From the NCBI GenBank assembly GCA_041483135.1, contig JBGPFE010000016.1:12692-76691 (forward strand): a stretch of 64,000 bases of DNA, written 5' to 3'. A program made the position numbers and the translations under genes. This stretch comes from PALSA-1004 sp041483135. Lineage in GTDB: Bacteria > Pseudomonadota > Gammaproteobacteria > Burkholderiales > SG8-41. Positions 8,004-16,489 of this stretch are shown one piece after another; position 1 is the stretch's first letter, and each line of letters opens with the position of its first letter. The notes below the pieces were generated by a model. It did no database searches. It was not told the origin of the DNA and saw only the letters and a list, made by a program, of their open reading frames with translations.

Positions 8004-9314
8004 TTGACCACTCGCGATCGTCCATCCCCAGTCTCTACCACGCCGGCTCCCACGCTCGGCGTGATGTGGAAAACGGTGTCGGAGGACTGCAACCTCGCCT
8101 GCGATTACTGCTACTACAGCACCCGCCGCGGCCGGCCGGGCCCGAAGCACAACCGCATCGACCACGCGCTGCTCGACAAGGCGATCCGCGAGTACATGAT
8201 GCAATCGCGGGGCGCCGTGGGTTTTGCGTGGCAGGGCGGCGAGCCGCTGCTTGCTGGCTTGGGATTTTTCGAGGAAGTCGTTGCGCTGCAGGCGCACTAC
8301 GCCCCGCCCAACACCGTTATCGGCAATGCGCTACAGACTAACGGCACGCTGCTCAGCGAGGATTGGGCGCGCTTCTTCCGCCAATACAATTTTCTGGTCG
8401 GCGTCAGCGTGGACGGCCCCAGGGAAATCCACGACGCGCATCGCGTCACCGCAACCGGCAAAGGCAGTTATGATCTGGTGATGCGGAAGATCGGGCACCT
8501 GCGCAACCACGACGTCGATTTCAACATCCTCACGGTGCTGCATCAGGGCAACGTGGACAAGCCGCGCGAGCTGATGGCGTTCTACTCGCGGGAAGACTTC
8601 CACTATGTTCAGTTCATTCCCGGCATGGATTTCCACGCCCGGTCGCCGGACACGCCCGCGCGCTACCTGATCACGGCAGAGCAGTACGGCAGGTTTCTCT
8701 GCGAGACTTTCGACCTCTGGTACAACGACGGCGCACCGCGGATGTCGGTGCGCTTTTTCGACAACATGCTCAGTGTTTACGCCGGGCGCGCGGCGGAAAC
8801 GTGCAAGCACTGCCGGACCTGTTCCCGGACGCTGGTGCTCGAGCAGAATGGCGACGCCTACCCGTGCGACTTCTATATGGGCACGGAATGCCGGCTCGGC
8901 AACATTGGCAGCGATTCGCTGCAGGACATTCTCGACCATACGGCGTACCGGGATTTCCTGCAGCTCAAGGAAGAACTGCCGGAACAATGCCGGCGTTGCG
9001 ACCATCTCAGGCTGTGTTACGGTGGCTGTCCGCGCAACCGGACCCGGGACAGCGGCGGACGCGCCACCGGGCCCGACTATTTCTGCAGCGCCTACCGCCG
9101 GTTTTTCGATTACGCCCACGAACGGCTGACGCTGCTGGCGCGCAAATTGCGCACGCGCTGGCTCATCGACTACACGCGCAGCGGACATGACTGGCCGGGG
9201 CGCAACGACGCTTGCATTTGCGGCAGCGGCCGTAAATTCAAGCACTGCTGCGGCCCGCTGCGCGAGGAATTGACGGCGGCGCGGACCGTCGGCAACTCAC
9301 AGTCCGGCCACTGA
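8004..9314 (+). CDS. Radical-SAM sulfatase-maturating enzyme (anSME-type) with C-terminal SEC-C motif
   Basis: 436 residues from a TTG at 8004; a shorter start at the ATG at 8064 is possible. The radical-SAM cluster motif is C29-x3-C33-x2-C36 (SEDCNLACDYCYY), with FAWQGGEPLL following. The SPASM/twitch domain has Cys 267, 270, 273, 288, 296, 329, 332, 338, 342 and 361, enough for two auxiliary Fe-S clusters as in known anSMEs. Function: oxidation of the active-site Cys of sulfatases to formylglycine without oxygen. Residues 404-417 (CICGSGRKFKHCCG) form a complete SEC-C zinc motif, an unusual extension. It probably serves both sulfatases of this cluster and is likely cotranscribed with the first. 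Confidence 0.92.
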   Translation: MTTRDRPSPVSTTPAPTLGVMWKTVSEDCNLACDYCYYSTRRGRPGPKHNRIDHALLDKAIREYMMQSRGAVGFAWQGGEPLLAGLGFFEEVVALQAHYAPPNTVIGNALQTNGTLLSEDWARFFRQYNFLVGVSVDGPREIHDAHRVTATGKGSYDLVMRKIGHLRNHDVDFNILTVLHQGNVDKPRELMAFYSREDFHYVQFIPGMDFHARSPDTPARYLITAEQYGRFLCETFDLWYNDGAPRMSVRFFDNMLSVYAGRAAETCKHCRTCSRTLVLEQNGDAYPCDFYMGTECRLGNIGSDSLQDILDHTAYRDFLQLKEELPEQCRRCDHLRLCYGGCPRNRTRDSGGRATGPDYFCSAYRRFFDYAHERLTLLARKLRTRWLIDYTRSGHDWPGRNDACICGSGRKFKHCCGPLREELTAARTVGNSQSGH

Positions 9315-9354
9315 TCGCCGCCGGGGTAACCCGGCTCCCAGCTCTTGCGCCAAA

Positions 9355-9374
9355 TACTACATAGTAATATAGTA
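9355..9374. promoter_or_regulatory. Candidate operator/promoter box upstream of the GntR gene
   Basis: A strikingly AT-rich patch in GC-rich DNA: TACTA-CA-TAGTA, then ATA-TAGTA, so an inverted repeat followed by a third half-site. It lies in the only gap of the sulfatase run that precedes the GntR regulator gene, 91 bp before its start. GntR regulators commonly bind short palindromes of this size near their own promoters. Regulator binding is inferred, not shown. Confidence 0.45.
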
Positions 9375-9465
9375 AACCGGACTGCGGCCGTATGTTCCGC
9401 GCGCAATGACCACAAAGACTGCAAACCTGCGCGTGCTCGGCCGGCTTCGAGGAGGATTTCATCGC

Positions 9466-10266
9466 ATGTCCGGCATTTCTGATTCTGCCGTCATGGCTTC
9501 CGGCATCGAGGTCTTGCGCAAGTTCTGGCGGCCGGTCATGCCGGGCTTGCCGAAATACGCTCAACTACGCGAAGTATTGCTCGCCGCAATCGAGAGCGGC
9601 CACTGGAAACCCGGCGCCAGGCTGCCGACCGAGCAGACGCTCGCGCGCCACACGCCGTTCAGCCTCGGCACGGTGCAGCGCGCGCTGCGCGCGCTGGTGG
9701 ATGAAGGCATTGTGGTGCGGCAGCAGGGCAGCGGCACCTACGTGGCGCAGAGCCGCAAGGCGATGGATGCGCCGTGGCACTGCCGCTTCATCGCCGACGA
9801 CGGAAAAAGTTTCCTGCCGATCTATCCGAAAGTGATCATGCGCAAGCGCATCCGCGAACGCGGGTCGTGGTCGGAGTATCTCGATCAGCACGGCGACAAC
9901 GTGATCCGCATCGACCGCGTCATCAGCATAAACGACGAGTTCAGCGTTTACAGCCGGTTCTATCTCAACGCCGATCGCTTTGGCGGGATTATGGAAAAGC
10001 CGCTGGCCGCCCTCGACGGCGCGAACTTCAAGGCGATCCTGAGTCGCGAGTTCGGGTTGCCGGTGACCCATGTCGCGCAAACGATGATCGGCCTCCGCTT
10101 CCCCGACTTCGTGTGCCGCGCGCTCAAGCTCCGCAAGGCCGTCGCCGGCACCTTGCTCGAGATCGCGGCGAGCGCGGGCCGCGACCGCCATGTGTATTAC
10201 CAGGAACTCTACATACCGCCCAATCAGCGCCGCCTGGTGGTATCGGATACCTGCCTGGAGCGGTGA
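9466..10266 (+). CDS. GntR family transcriptional regulator (HutC/UTRA subgroup)
   Basis: 267 residues. The start is set by AGGAGGA eight bases before the ATG at 9466; an upstream ATG at 9406 lacks a ribosome site. Residues about 25-95 form the winged helix (KYAQLREVLLAAIESGHWKPG, LPTEQTLARHTPFSLGTVQRALR, GIVVRQQGSGTYVA). The rest is a UTRA-like effector domain ending LLEIAASAGRDRHVYYQELYIPP. Such regulators usually repress catabolic operons and release DNA on binding a pathway metabolite. Its gene sits between the two sulfatase genes, 19 bp before the second, so it probably controls the sulfatase/maturase/Bug genes. Confidence 0.88.
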   Translation: MSGISDSAVMASGIEVLRKFWRPVMPGLPKYAQLREVLLAAIESGHWKPGARLPTEQTLARHTPFSLGTVQRALRALVDEGIVVRQQGSGTYVAQSRKAMDAPWHCRFIADDGKSFLPIYPKVIMRKRIRERGSWSEYLDQHGDNVIRIDRVISINDEFSVYSRFYLNADRFGGIMEKPLAALDGANFKAILSREFGLPVTHVAQTMIGLRFPDFVCRALKLRKAVAGTLLEIAASAGRDRHVYYQELYIPPNQRRLVVSDTCLER

Positions 10267-10285
10267 TCTTTTTTCGGGAAAGAAA

Positions 10286-11740
10286 ATGAAATCAAGCAAT
10301 CTCCTCATCATCATGTCCGACGAGCATAACCCGAAAATTATGGGGGCAAGCGGGCATCCGGTCGTGAAAACCCCGAACCTCGACGCGCTCGCCGCGCAGG
10401 GCACGATGTTTACTTCGGCCTACACTACGTGCCCGGTGTGCGTGCCGGCGCGCGCGGCGTTCGCGGTCGGCAAATACGTGCATCAGATCGGTTACTGGGA
10501 CAACGCCGACGCCTACGAAGGCGCAGTCCCGAGCTGGCACCACCGATTGCGCGAGCGCGGCCACCGCGTGGTGTCGATCGGCAAGCTGCACTTCCGCGGC
10601 CTCGACGGCGACGACAACGGCTTCTCGGAAGAAATCATCCCGATGAACATCGTTGAGGGCAAAGGCGACCTGATGGGGCTGGTCAGGCAAGACCTGCCCG
10701 AGCGCGGGCTCGCATGGAAGATCGCCAAGCTCGCCGGCCCCGGCGAGACGTCGTATACATTTTACGATCGGGAAATCGCGACGAAGGCGCAAATCTGGCT
10801 GCGCGAGGAGGCGCCGAAATACCGCGATAAGCCATGGGTGCTCTTCGTGTCGTTCGTGTGCCCGCATTTTCCGCTGATCGCGCCGGCGGAGTTCTATTAC
10901 CAGTATCCGCTCGACCGGATGCCGCTGCCCAAGCAGTATGCGCAAGACGAGCGCCCCGATCATCCGTATCTGCGCGATTACGCCGGCAGCTTCGTTTACG
11001 ACAAGTATTTCGACGCCGCAAAGCTCAAAAAAGCGGTCGCGGCCTATTATGGCCTGTGCACGTTTCTCGACGACAATATCGGCAAAGTAATGCGGACGCT
11101 CGATGCGACCGGACTCACCGCGAATACGCGCGTGCTTTACACCTCGGACCACGGCGACAACCTCGGCGCGCGCGGATTGTGGGGCAAATCGACGATGTAC
11201 GAGGAAGTCGCCGGCGTGCCGCTGATCATCAATGGCCCCGATATCCCGCGCGGCGTGAAAGTACGCGAGCCAACGAACCACGTCGACACTTATCCGTTCA
11301 TCCTCGAGTGCGCCGGCGAGGACAAGCCTGAAATGTACGACGGCCATCCGGGACACTCGTTGTTCAAGCTCGCTGCCGGCGCCAAGCCCGACCGCAACGT
11401 GCTGAGCGAGTACCACGGCATGGGCTCGACCACCGGCGCATTCATGATCCGTCACGGTAAATACAAGTACGTGCACTACGTCGCGTACCGGCCGCAGTTG
11501 TTCGACCTCGAAACCGATCCCGAGGAGTTGCGCGACCTGGCGGGCGACCCGGCGCATGCGAAAGCGGTCGAGGAATGCCGCGCGCGGTTGCTCAAAATTT
11601 GCAATCCGGCCGAAGTCGACGCGCGCGCGAAGAAGCGGCAAGCGGAATTGCTCGCGCAGAATGGCGGGCGGGATGCAGTTATCAAGCGCGGCGACCTCGG
11701 CTTCACGCCGCCGCCCGGTTACCCGATTGTCCTGGGTTGA
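10286..11740 (+). CDS. Sulfatase without signal peptide, second copy
   Basis: 484 residues from the ATG at 10286. Same architecture as the enzyme at 6552: MKSSNLLIIMSDEHNPKIMG start, formylglycine motif C52-V-P-A-R56 in TCPVCVPARAAFAVGKY, metal-site YTSDHGDNLGARGLWGKSTMYEE, and a C-terminal PQLFDLETDPEELRDLAGDP segment typical of arylsulfatase-A-like proteins. No export signal. The two paralogues differ mainly in the substrate-facing middle part, which suggests different but related substrates. It follows the GntR gene by 19 bp and is followed 35 bp later by a Bug receptor. The truncated copy at 4951 is closer to this one than to the 6552 enzyme. Confidence 0.9.
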   Translation: MKSSNLLIIMSDEHNPKIMGASGHPVVKTPNLDALAAQGTMFTSAYTTCPVCVPARAAFAVGKYVHQIGYWDNADAYEGAVPSWHHRLRERGHRVVSIGKLHFRGLDGDDNGFSEEIIPMNIVEGKGDLMGLVRQDLPERGLAWKIAKLAGPGETSYTFYDREIATKAQIWLREEAPKYRDKPWVLFVSFVCPHFPLIAPAEFYYQYPLDRMPLPKQYAQDERPDHPYLRDYAGSFVYDKYFDAAKLKKAVAAYYGLCTFLDDNIGKVMRTLDATGLTANTRVLYTSDHGDNLGARGLWGKSTMYEEVAGVPLIINGPDIPRGVKVREPTNHVDTYPFILECAGEDKPEMYDGHPGHSLFKLAAGAKPDRNVLSEYHGMGSTTGAFMIRHGKYKYVHYVAYRPQLFDLETDPEELRDLAGDPAHAKAVEECRARLLKICNPAEVDARAKKRQAELLAQNGGRDAVIKRGDLGFTPPPGYPIVLG

Positions 11741-11775
11741 GCGGTGTTACCGTTTTCGTCGTGAGAGGAGAAGGG

Positions 11776-12753
11776 ATGCAAATGAGACGATACGTGAAGT
11801 GGGTTGGGGCGGTGGTATGCGCGATGTTGACCAGTGGCGCTTACGCCCAGGGATATCCCGATAAGCCGATCCGCATGCTGGTGCCGTTTGCGCCCGGCGG
11901 CAATACCGACATCCTGGCGCGCGCGGTGGGCCAGAGGATGTCGGATAACTGGGGCAAGCCGGTGGTGGTCGACAACCGTCCCGGCGGCAGCGGGCTGATT
12001 GCAGCGGAGATCGTGGTCGCGGCGACGCCCGACGGCTACACCGTGTTTGTCGCCTCCACCGGCGAAGTCGCGGTCAATCCCAGCCTGTTCAAGAAATTGC
12101 CGTACAACGTGGAGAAGGACTTTGCGCCGGTTTCGCTCGGCACGATTTCGCCGATATTGATCGTCGCGCATCCTTCGTTCGCGCCGAAATCAATCGGGGA
12201 GCTCGTCGCGCTGGCAAAAGCGAAACCGCAGACCCTGTCCTATGCATCGGTAGGCGTGGGCAGTCCCATGCACTTGTCGGGCGAATTTTTCAAGATGCTG
12301 ACCGGGACGGACATCGTGCATGTGCCGTACAAGGGCGGCGGGCCGGCGACGATCGCGCTGCTCGGCGGGCAGGAAGTGCAATTCGGCTTCGTCGGCATGG
12401 GCCCCGCGATTCCTTACGTCAAGGCCGGGCGGCTGAAGGCGCTGGCAATCTCCACCGCCAAGCGCGCGACCCTGCTGCCCGAGTTGCCGACGATGCAGGA
12501 ACAAGGAGTGAGGGGCTTCGATACCAGCATCTGGTTCGCATTCTTCGTGCCAGCGAAGACGCCGAGGAGCGTGATCGCCAAACTGAATGCGGAAATCGTG
12601 CGTGTACTGAAGATGAAGGAAGTGAATGATTTTCTACTCGGCACCGGTGTCGAGGTCACGCCGAGCACGCCCGCGGAACTGTCGAGCTTCGTGAAATCGG
12701 AAGAGGCCAAGTATCGCAAGATCATTCAGGTGGCCGGCGTCAAGCTCGACTGA
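11776..12753 (+). CDS. Bug/TctC family receptor protein (first of a tandem pair)
   Basis: 325 residues from the ATG at 11776, preceded by GGAGAAGGG. The open frame extends further upstream, but that part is antisense-like filler overlapping the sulfatase end. Signal peptide MQMRRYVKWVGAVVCAMLTSGAYAQ, then YPDKPIRMLVPFAPGGNTDILAR, DNRPGGSGLIAAE, TPDGYTVFVAST, VHVPYKGGGPA and a C-terminal KYRKIIQVAGVKLD. It lies between a sulfatase and a second Bug gene; the two receptors are clearly paralogous but well diverged, so they probably see different ligands. Confidence 0.93.
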   Translation: MQMRRYVKWVGAVVCAMLTSGAYAQGYPDKPIRMLVPFAPGGNTDILARAVGQRMSDNWGKPVVVDNRPGGSGLIAAEIVVAATPDGYTVFVASTGEVAVNPSLFKKLPYNVEKDFAPVSLGTISPILIVAHPSFAPKSIGELVALAKAKPQTLSYASVGVGSPMHLSGEFFKMLTGTDIVHVPYKGGGPATIALLGGQEVQFGFVGMGPAIPYVKAGRLKALAISTAKRATLLPELPTMQEQGVRGFDTSIWFAFFVPAKTPRSVIAKLNAEIVRVLKMKEVNDFLLGTGVEVTPSTPAELSSFVKSEEAKYRKIIQVAGVKLD

Positions 12754-12790
12754 TCGTGTTGCAGCATACCGAATCGAAAAGGAGGCACGC

Positions 12791-13768
12791 ATGATAAGCA
12801 TGGACCGGTTGTCCGTCGTTTGCATGGGATGCTGGCTCGCCGTGCCGGGCGGCATGGCGGCAGCGCAGACGTATCCTGTGAAGTCGATCCGTGTGGTGGT
12901 GCCGTTTGCGCCCGGCGGCGCCACCGACATCACCGGTCGCCTTGCGGCACAGAAGATTACGGAGGCGTGGGGGCAGAACATGATCATCGACAATCGCCCC
13001 GGCGCGAGCGGCATGATCGGGGCCGATATCGTGGCCAAGGCGCCGTCCGACGGCTACACCGTGCTGCTCGGTTCGACCGCGGAACTCGCGATCAACCAGC
13101 ATCTGTACAGCAAGATGGCCTACAGCACCGAAAAAGACCTGGCGCCGGTGACACTGGCGGCGGTTACCCCGCTGATACTGGTGATCCATCCGTCGATACC
13201 GGCGAAGTCGGTGCAGGAACTCATCCGGCTCGCCAAGGCTCGCCCCGGCCAGCTCACTTATGCGTCGGCAGGCACCGGCGGCGTCCAGCACCTGGCCGGC
13301 GAGCTGCTCAAGACAACCGCCGGGATCAATATTATCCACGTGCCGTACAAAGGCGCAGGTCCTGCAATCGGCGATCTGCTCGGTGGTCAGGTATCGATGT
13401 TTTTTTCCGGCATGCTGCCGGCGATTCCGCACGTAAAAGGCGGCAAGCTGCGCGCGCTCGCGGTAACCACGCGGACGCGTTCACCGGCCGCGCCGGAAGT
13501 GCCGACCATGGCGGAAGCCGGCGTGCCGGGGTTCGACATCAGCAACTGGTTTGCCTATTTCGTGCCGGCCGGTACTTCCAGGGAGATCGTATCCAAGCTC
13601 AGCACTGAACTGGCGCGGGTGCTCAAGCTGCCCGATGTCAAGGAAAAGCTCGCTTCACAGGGGGCCGAAACTGTCGGCGACTCGCCCGAGCAGCTCGGGC
13701 AGTTCGTGCGCGCGGAAAGCGCGAAGTACGCGAAACTGATCAAGGCCTCGGGCGCCAAAGCGGATTGA
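12791..13768 (+). CDS. Bug/TctC family receptor protein (second of a tandem pair)
   Basis: 325 residues; AAAAGGAGG six to seven bases before the ATG is an excellent ribosome site. Signal peptide ends GGMAAAQ; mature domain TYPVKSIRVVVPFAPGGATDITGR, DNRPGASGMIGADIV, PSDGYTVLLGST, INIIHVPYKGAGPAIGDLLGG and a terminal KYAKLIKASGAKAD. It follows the preceding receptor by 37 bp and precedes the beta-hydroxyacid dehydrogenase gene by 21 bp, so transport and oxidation of a hydroxyacid are probably linked. Confidence 0.93.
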   Translation: MISMDRLSVVCMGCWLAVPGGMAAAQTYPVKSIRVVVPFAPGGATDITGRLAAQKITEAWGQNMIIDNRPGASGMIGADIVAKAPSDGYTVLLGSTAELAINQHLYSKMAYSTEKDLAPVTLAAVTPLILVIHPSIPAKSVQELIRLAKARPGQLTYASAGTGGVQHLAGELLKTTAGINIIHVPYKGAGPAIGDLLGGQVSMFFSGMLPAIPHVKGGKLRALAVTTRTRSPAAPEVPTMAEAGVPGFDISNWFAYFVPAGTSREIVSKLSTELARVLKLPDVKEKLASQGAETVGDSPEQLGQFVRAESAKYAKLIKASGAKAD

Positions 13769-13789
13769 TTGTGTGAAGGGTGGACGGAA

Positions 13790-14680
13790 ATGACGGAGCC
13801 GCAACAGAAGAAGCTGAAACTCGCATTCATCGGGTTGGGAGTCATGGGCTATCCGATGGCGGGACACCTTGCGCGCGCCGGCCACGACGTCACGGTCTAC
13901 AACCGCACGCAGGCCAAGGCCGGCAAGTGGGTCAAGGAATACGGCGGGCGCCCGGCGCCGACGCCACGTGCGGCGGCACAGACAGCGCAAATCGTGTTCT
14001 CGTGCGTCGGCAACGATAGCGATCTGCGCCAGGTCACGCTCGGGTCTGACGGCGCGTTCGCGGGAACGAAGCGCGGCGCGATCTACGCCGATCATTCGAC
14101 GGTATCGGCCAACGTGTCGCGCGAGCTTGAGCAGATGGCGCGCGCCGGCGGCTTCAGTTATCTCGATGCGCCGGTTTCGGGCGGCCAGGCCGGCGCCGAG
14201 AAGGGCATCCTCACCATCATGGTCGGCGGCGACGCGCAGGCGTTTGCGACAGTGCAGCCAGTGATGGCGCACTACGGCCGTGCGGTGACCCTGATGGGGC
14301 CGCCCGGCTGCGGCCAGCTCACCAAGATGGTGAACCAGATCACGGTCGTCGGCCTCGTGCAGGCGCTCGCCGAGGGTTTGAATTTTGCAATGCGTGCCGG
14401 GCTCGATGCGAAAAAAGTCATCGAGGTGATCTCGAAAGGCGCGGCGCAGTCGTGGCAGCTCGAGAACCGCGGCCCGACCATGGTCGACGACAAGTACGAC
14501 TTCGGCTTCGCGGTCGACTGGATGCGCAAGGACCTGCAGATCTGTCTCGACGAGGCGCGGCGCAACGGTTCTTTGCTGCCGTTCACGGCGCTGGTCGAGC
14601 AGTATTACGGCAAGTTGCAGGAAAAAGGCTACGGCCGTCTCGATTCATCCAGCCTCATGAAGCTCTTGACGGATAAATGA
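13790..14680 (+). CDS. 3-Hydroxyisobutyrate dehydrogenase family NAD(P) oxidoreductase
   Basis: 296 residues from the ATG at 13790; a GTG at 13769 would add seven residues, but 13790 has GGACGGA just upstream. Motifs in order: FIGLGVMGYPMAGHLARAGHDVTVYNR (NAD(P)-binding), VFSCVGND, DAPVSGGQAGAEKGILTIMVGG (substrate site), and GQLTKMVNQ with the catalytic Lys. The family includes tartronate-semialdehyde reductase, 3-hydroxyisobutyrate dehydrogenase and related enzymes. With sulfatases and Bug receptors upstream, it may oxidise a released hydroxyacid; this is inference. Its stop overlaps the next start (ATGA), so translation is coupled to the NUDIX gene. Confidence 0.9.
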   Translation: MTEPQQKKLKLAFIGLGVMGYPMAGHLARAGHDVTVYNRTQAKAGKWVKEYGGRPAPTPRAAAQTAQIVFSCVGNDSDLRQVTLGSDGAFAGTKRGAIYADHSTVSANVSRELEQMARAGGFSYLDAPVSGGQAGAEKGILTIMVGGDAQAFATVQPVMAHYGRAVTLMGPPGCGQLTKMVNQITVVGLVQALAEGLNFAMRAGLDAKKVIEVISKGAAQSWQLENRGPTMVDDKYDFGFAVDWMRKDLQICLDEARRNGSLLPFTALVEQYYGKLQEKGYGRLDSSSLMKLLTDK

Positions 14681-15498
14681 TGACCGAGGTCACGCCGCTT
14701 CCCGCCGCGACGGTCGCGCTGGTGCGCGACAGCGATGCCGGGCTCGAGGTGCTGATGCTGGAGCGCAACCTCAACTCGGGGTTCATGCCCGGCGCTTACG
14801 TTTTTCCGGGCGGCGGTCTCGACGATTCGGACAGTTCGCCCGCAATGCATGCGTTGTGCGCGGGCGTCAGCGATACGCAGGCGAGCAGCGCGCTCGGCCT
14901 CGAGCGCGGCGGTCTCGCTTACTGGGCGGCGGCGATACGCGAGTCTTTCGAGGAAGCGGGGTTGCTGATTGCATACGGCAACGACCGGCGCATGGTCGCG
15001 CTCGACGAGCCGGAGACGGTCGAACGCTTTCGCCGGCATCGCCACGTGCTCAATCAAGGCGCGCGCAGTTTGCTTGATATTTTGCGTGAGGAGCGCCTGA
15101 CGCTCGCCACCGACCAGCTCGTGTACTTCAGCCACTGGATCACGCCGGTGTCGGCGCCCCGCCGCTACGACACGCGGTTTTTCGTGGCGGCCGCGCCGCC
15201 GGCGCAGGCGCCGCTGCACGACAATCATGAAGTCATCAGCCACGTCTGGGTGCGCCCGGCCTCTGCGCTCGAGCGTCATAAAAAGGACGACTTCAAGATA
15301 CGCTTTCCGACGTTGCGCACGCTCGAAGAGTTCGCCGCGTACTCGTCGGTCGATGCATTGCTGCAGGCCATGCGCGCCAAGCGCGATATCCCGGCGATCC
15401 TGCCGCGCATCAGCAAAGAGGGCGCACGCCTGACGCCGGGCGAGCCGGGTTACGAAGAAATGGTCGCGCGCGAATTGCGGGGCCAATGGAAAATCTGA
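14677..15498 (+). CDS. NUDIX hydrolase (NUDT19/CoA-pyrophosphatase-like)
   Basis: 273 residues, starting inside the previous stop codon. The Nudix box is split by about 40 residues: FPGGGLDD early and RESFEEAGLLI later (after AYWAAAI), the arrangement seen in NUDT19/RP2-like hydrolases, which act on CoA or related pyrophosphates. C-terminal part (WITPVSAPRRYDTRFFVA, KIRFPTLRTLEEFA) is also typical. It forms a coupled pair with the MBL hydrolase downstream (overlap of 13 bp). That association is widespread in proteobacteria and may be housekeeping rather than tied to the sulfatases. Confidence 0.9.
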   Translation: MMTEVTPLPAATVALVRDSDAGLEVLMLERNLNSGFMPGAYVFPGGGLDDSDSSPAMHALCAGVSDTQASSALGLERGGLAYWAAAIRESFEEAGLLIAYGNDRRMVALDEPETVERFRRHRHVLNQGARSLLDILREERLTLATDQLVYFSHWITPVSAPRRYDTRFFVAAAPPAQAPLHDNHEVISHVWVRPASALERHKKDDFKIRFPTLRTLEEFAAYSSVDALLQAMRAKRDIPAILPRISKEGARLTPGEPGYEEMVARELRGQWKI

Positions 15499-16325
15499 TC
15501 CCGATCGTTCCGGGTGAACCGGCGCGGCTCTCGGCGCTGGTGCGTCGCGTGACTGCGCCGAATCCCGGCATGATGACCGGCCCCGGCACGAATACCTATA
15601 TCGTCGGCACGTCGGCGCTGGCGCTGATCGACCCCGGTCCGGAAAGCGAAGCGCACCTCGAGGCAATGCTCGCTGCGGTCGGCGACCGGTTGCGCTGGAT
15701 CCTGTGCACCCATACGCACCCCGATCATTCGCCAGGCGCGCGGGCGCTCAAGGCGGCGACCGGCGCGGCAGTGATCGGCATGCGCGCGCCGCCGCACGGC
15801 AACCAGGATTCGGGATTTGCGCCCGACCGCGTGTTCAAGGACGGCGACGTGCTCGATGGGGGCGATTTCACGTTGCGCGCGGTGCACACGCCGGGCCACG
15901 CGTCGAACCATCTCTGCTATCTGCTCGAAAGGGAAAAGCTGCTATTCACCGGCGACCACGTCATGCAGGGCTCGACAGTGGTGATCAATCCGCCCGACGG
16001 CGACATGGTTGCGTACTTCGATTCGCTCGAAGCGCTGCTCGCGCTCGATATCGCGCATATCGCCCCGGGACATGGCCACCCGATCGAAAAACCGCACGAC
16101 GAAGTCAGGCGATTGATCGCGCATCGTTTGAAGCGTGAGCAGAAGGTAATCGATGCATTCGCAGTGAATGACCCCGCAACGCTCGACGAGCTGCTGCCGA
16201 TCGTATATTCGGACACGCCGCAGCGGCTGCACCCGGTCGCGAGCCGTTCGCTGCATGCGCATCTCCTGAAACTCGAGCGCGACGGCAGGGTATGCCGGCA
16301 GGGAGAGCGCTGGAAGCTAAGCTAA
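15486..16325 (+). CDS. MBL-fold metallo-hydrolase (LACTB2-like)
   Basis: 279 residues. Zinc ligands are visible as CTHTHPDHSPGA (HxHxDH), TPGHASNH, FTGDHVM and APGHGHPI. A C-terminal winged-helix-like domain (residues about 215-279, RLKREQKVIDAF...LHAHLLKLERDGRV) matches the LACTB2 group, whose human member is a mitochondrial endoribonuclease; in bacteria the activity is usually unassigned. It overlaps the NUDIX gene by 13 bp. The stop codon is TAA formed by the duplicated TA at 16323-16324 and the first base of a MITE; without the element the stop would be TAG. Confidence 0.9.
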   Translation: MENLIPIVPGEPARLSALVRRVTAPNPGMMTGPGTNTYIVGTSALALIDPGPESEAHLEAMLAAVGDRLRWILCTHTHPDHSPGARALKAATGAAVIGMRAPPHGNQDSGFAPDRVFKDGDVLDGGDFTLRAVHTPGHASNHLCYLLEREKLLFTGDHVMQGSTVVINPPDGDMVAYFDSLEALLALDIAHIAPGHGHPIEKPHDEVRRLIAHRLKREQKVIDAFAVNDPATLDELLPIVYSDTPQRLHPVASRSLHAHLLKLERDGRVCRQGERWKLS

Positions 16326-16427
16326 TGCCGTTCCAACTTGATTGGCCTGATGACCACGAGGATCCTTCTGCTGAATATTGTGCCTCGATCACCCATCACA
16401 GATAGCTCGGAATAGTTGGAACGGCAC
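16325..16427 (+). mobile_element. MITE-like inverted-repeat element, copy 1 (variant interior)
   Basis: 103 bp. Left end ATGCCGTTCCAACTTG and right end AATAGTTGGAACGGCAC give a 14-bp terminal inverted repeat (TGCCGTTCCAACT plus one base). It is flanked by the dinucleotide TA on both sides (16323-16324 and 16428-16429). The interior differs from the other three copies, so it is either an older copy or a sister subfamily sharing the ends. It is inserted in the stop codon of the MBL hydrolase gene. No coding capacity. Confidence 0.85.
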
Positions 16428-16489
16428 TAGGCTTGGCAGTATTGCGTAGTTGCGTCACAATATTCCGCGCGTGGCTTGCTGGAGGGGCG

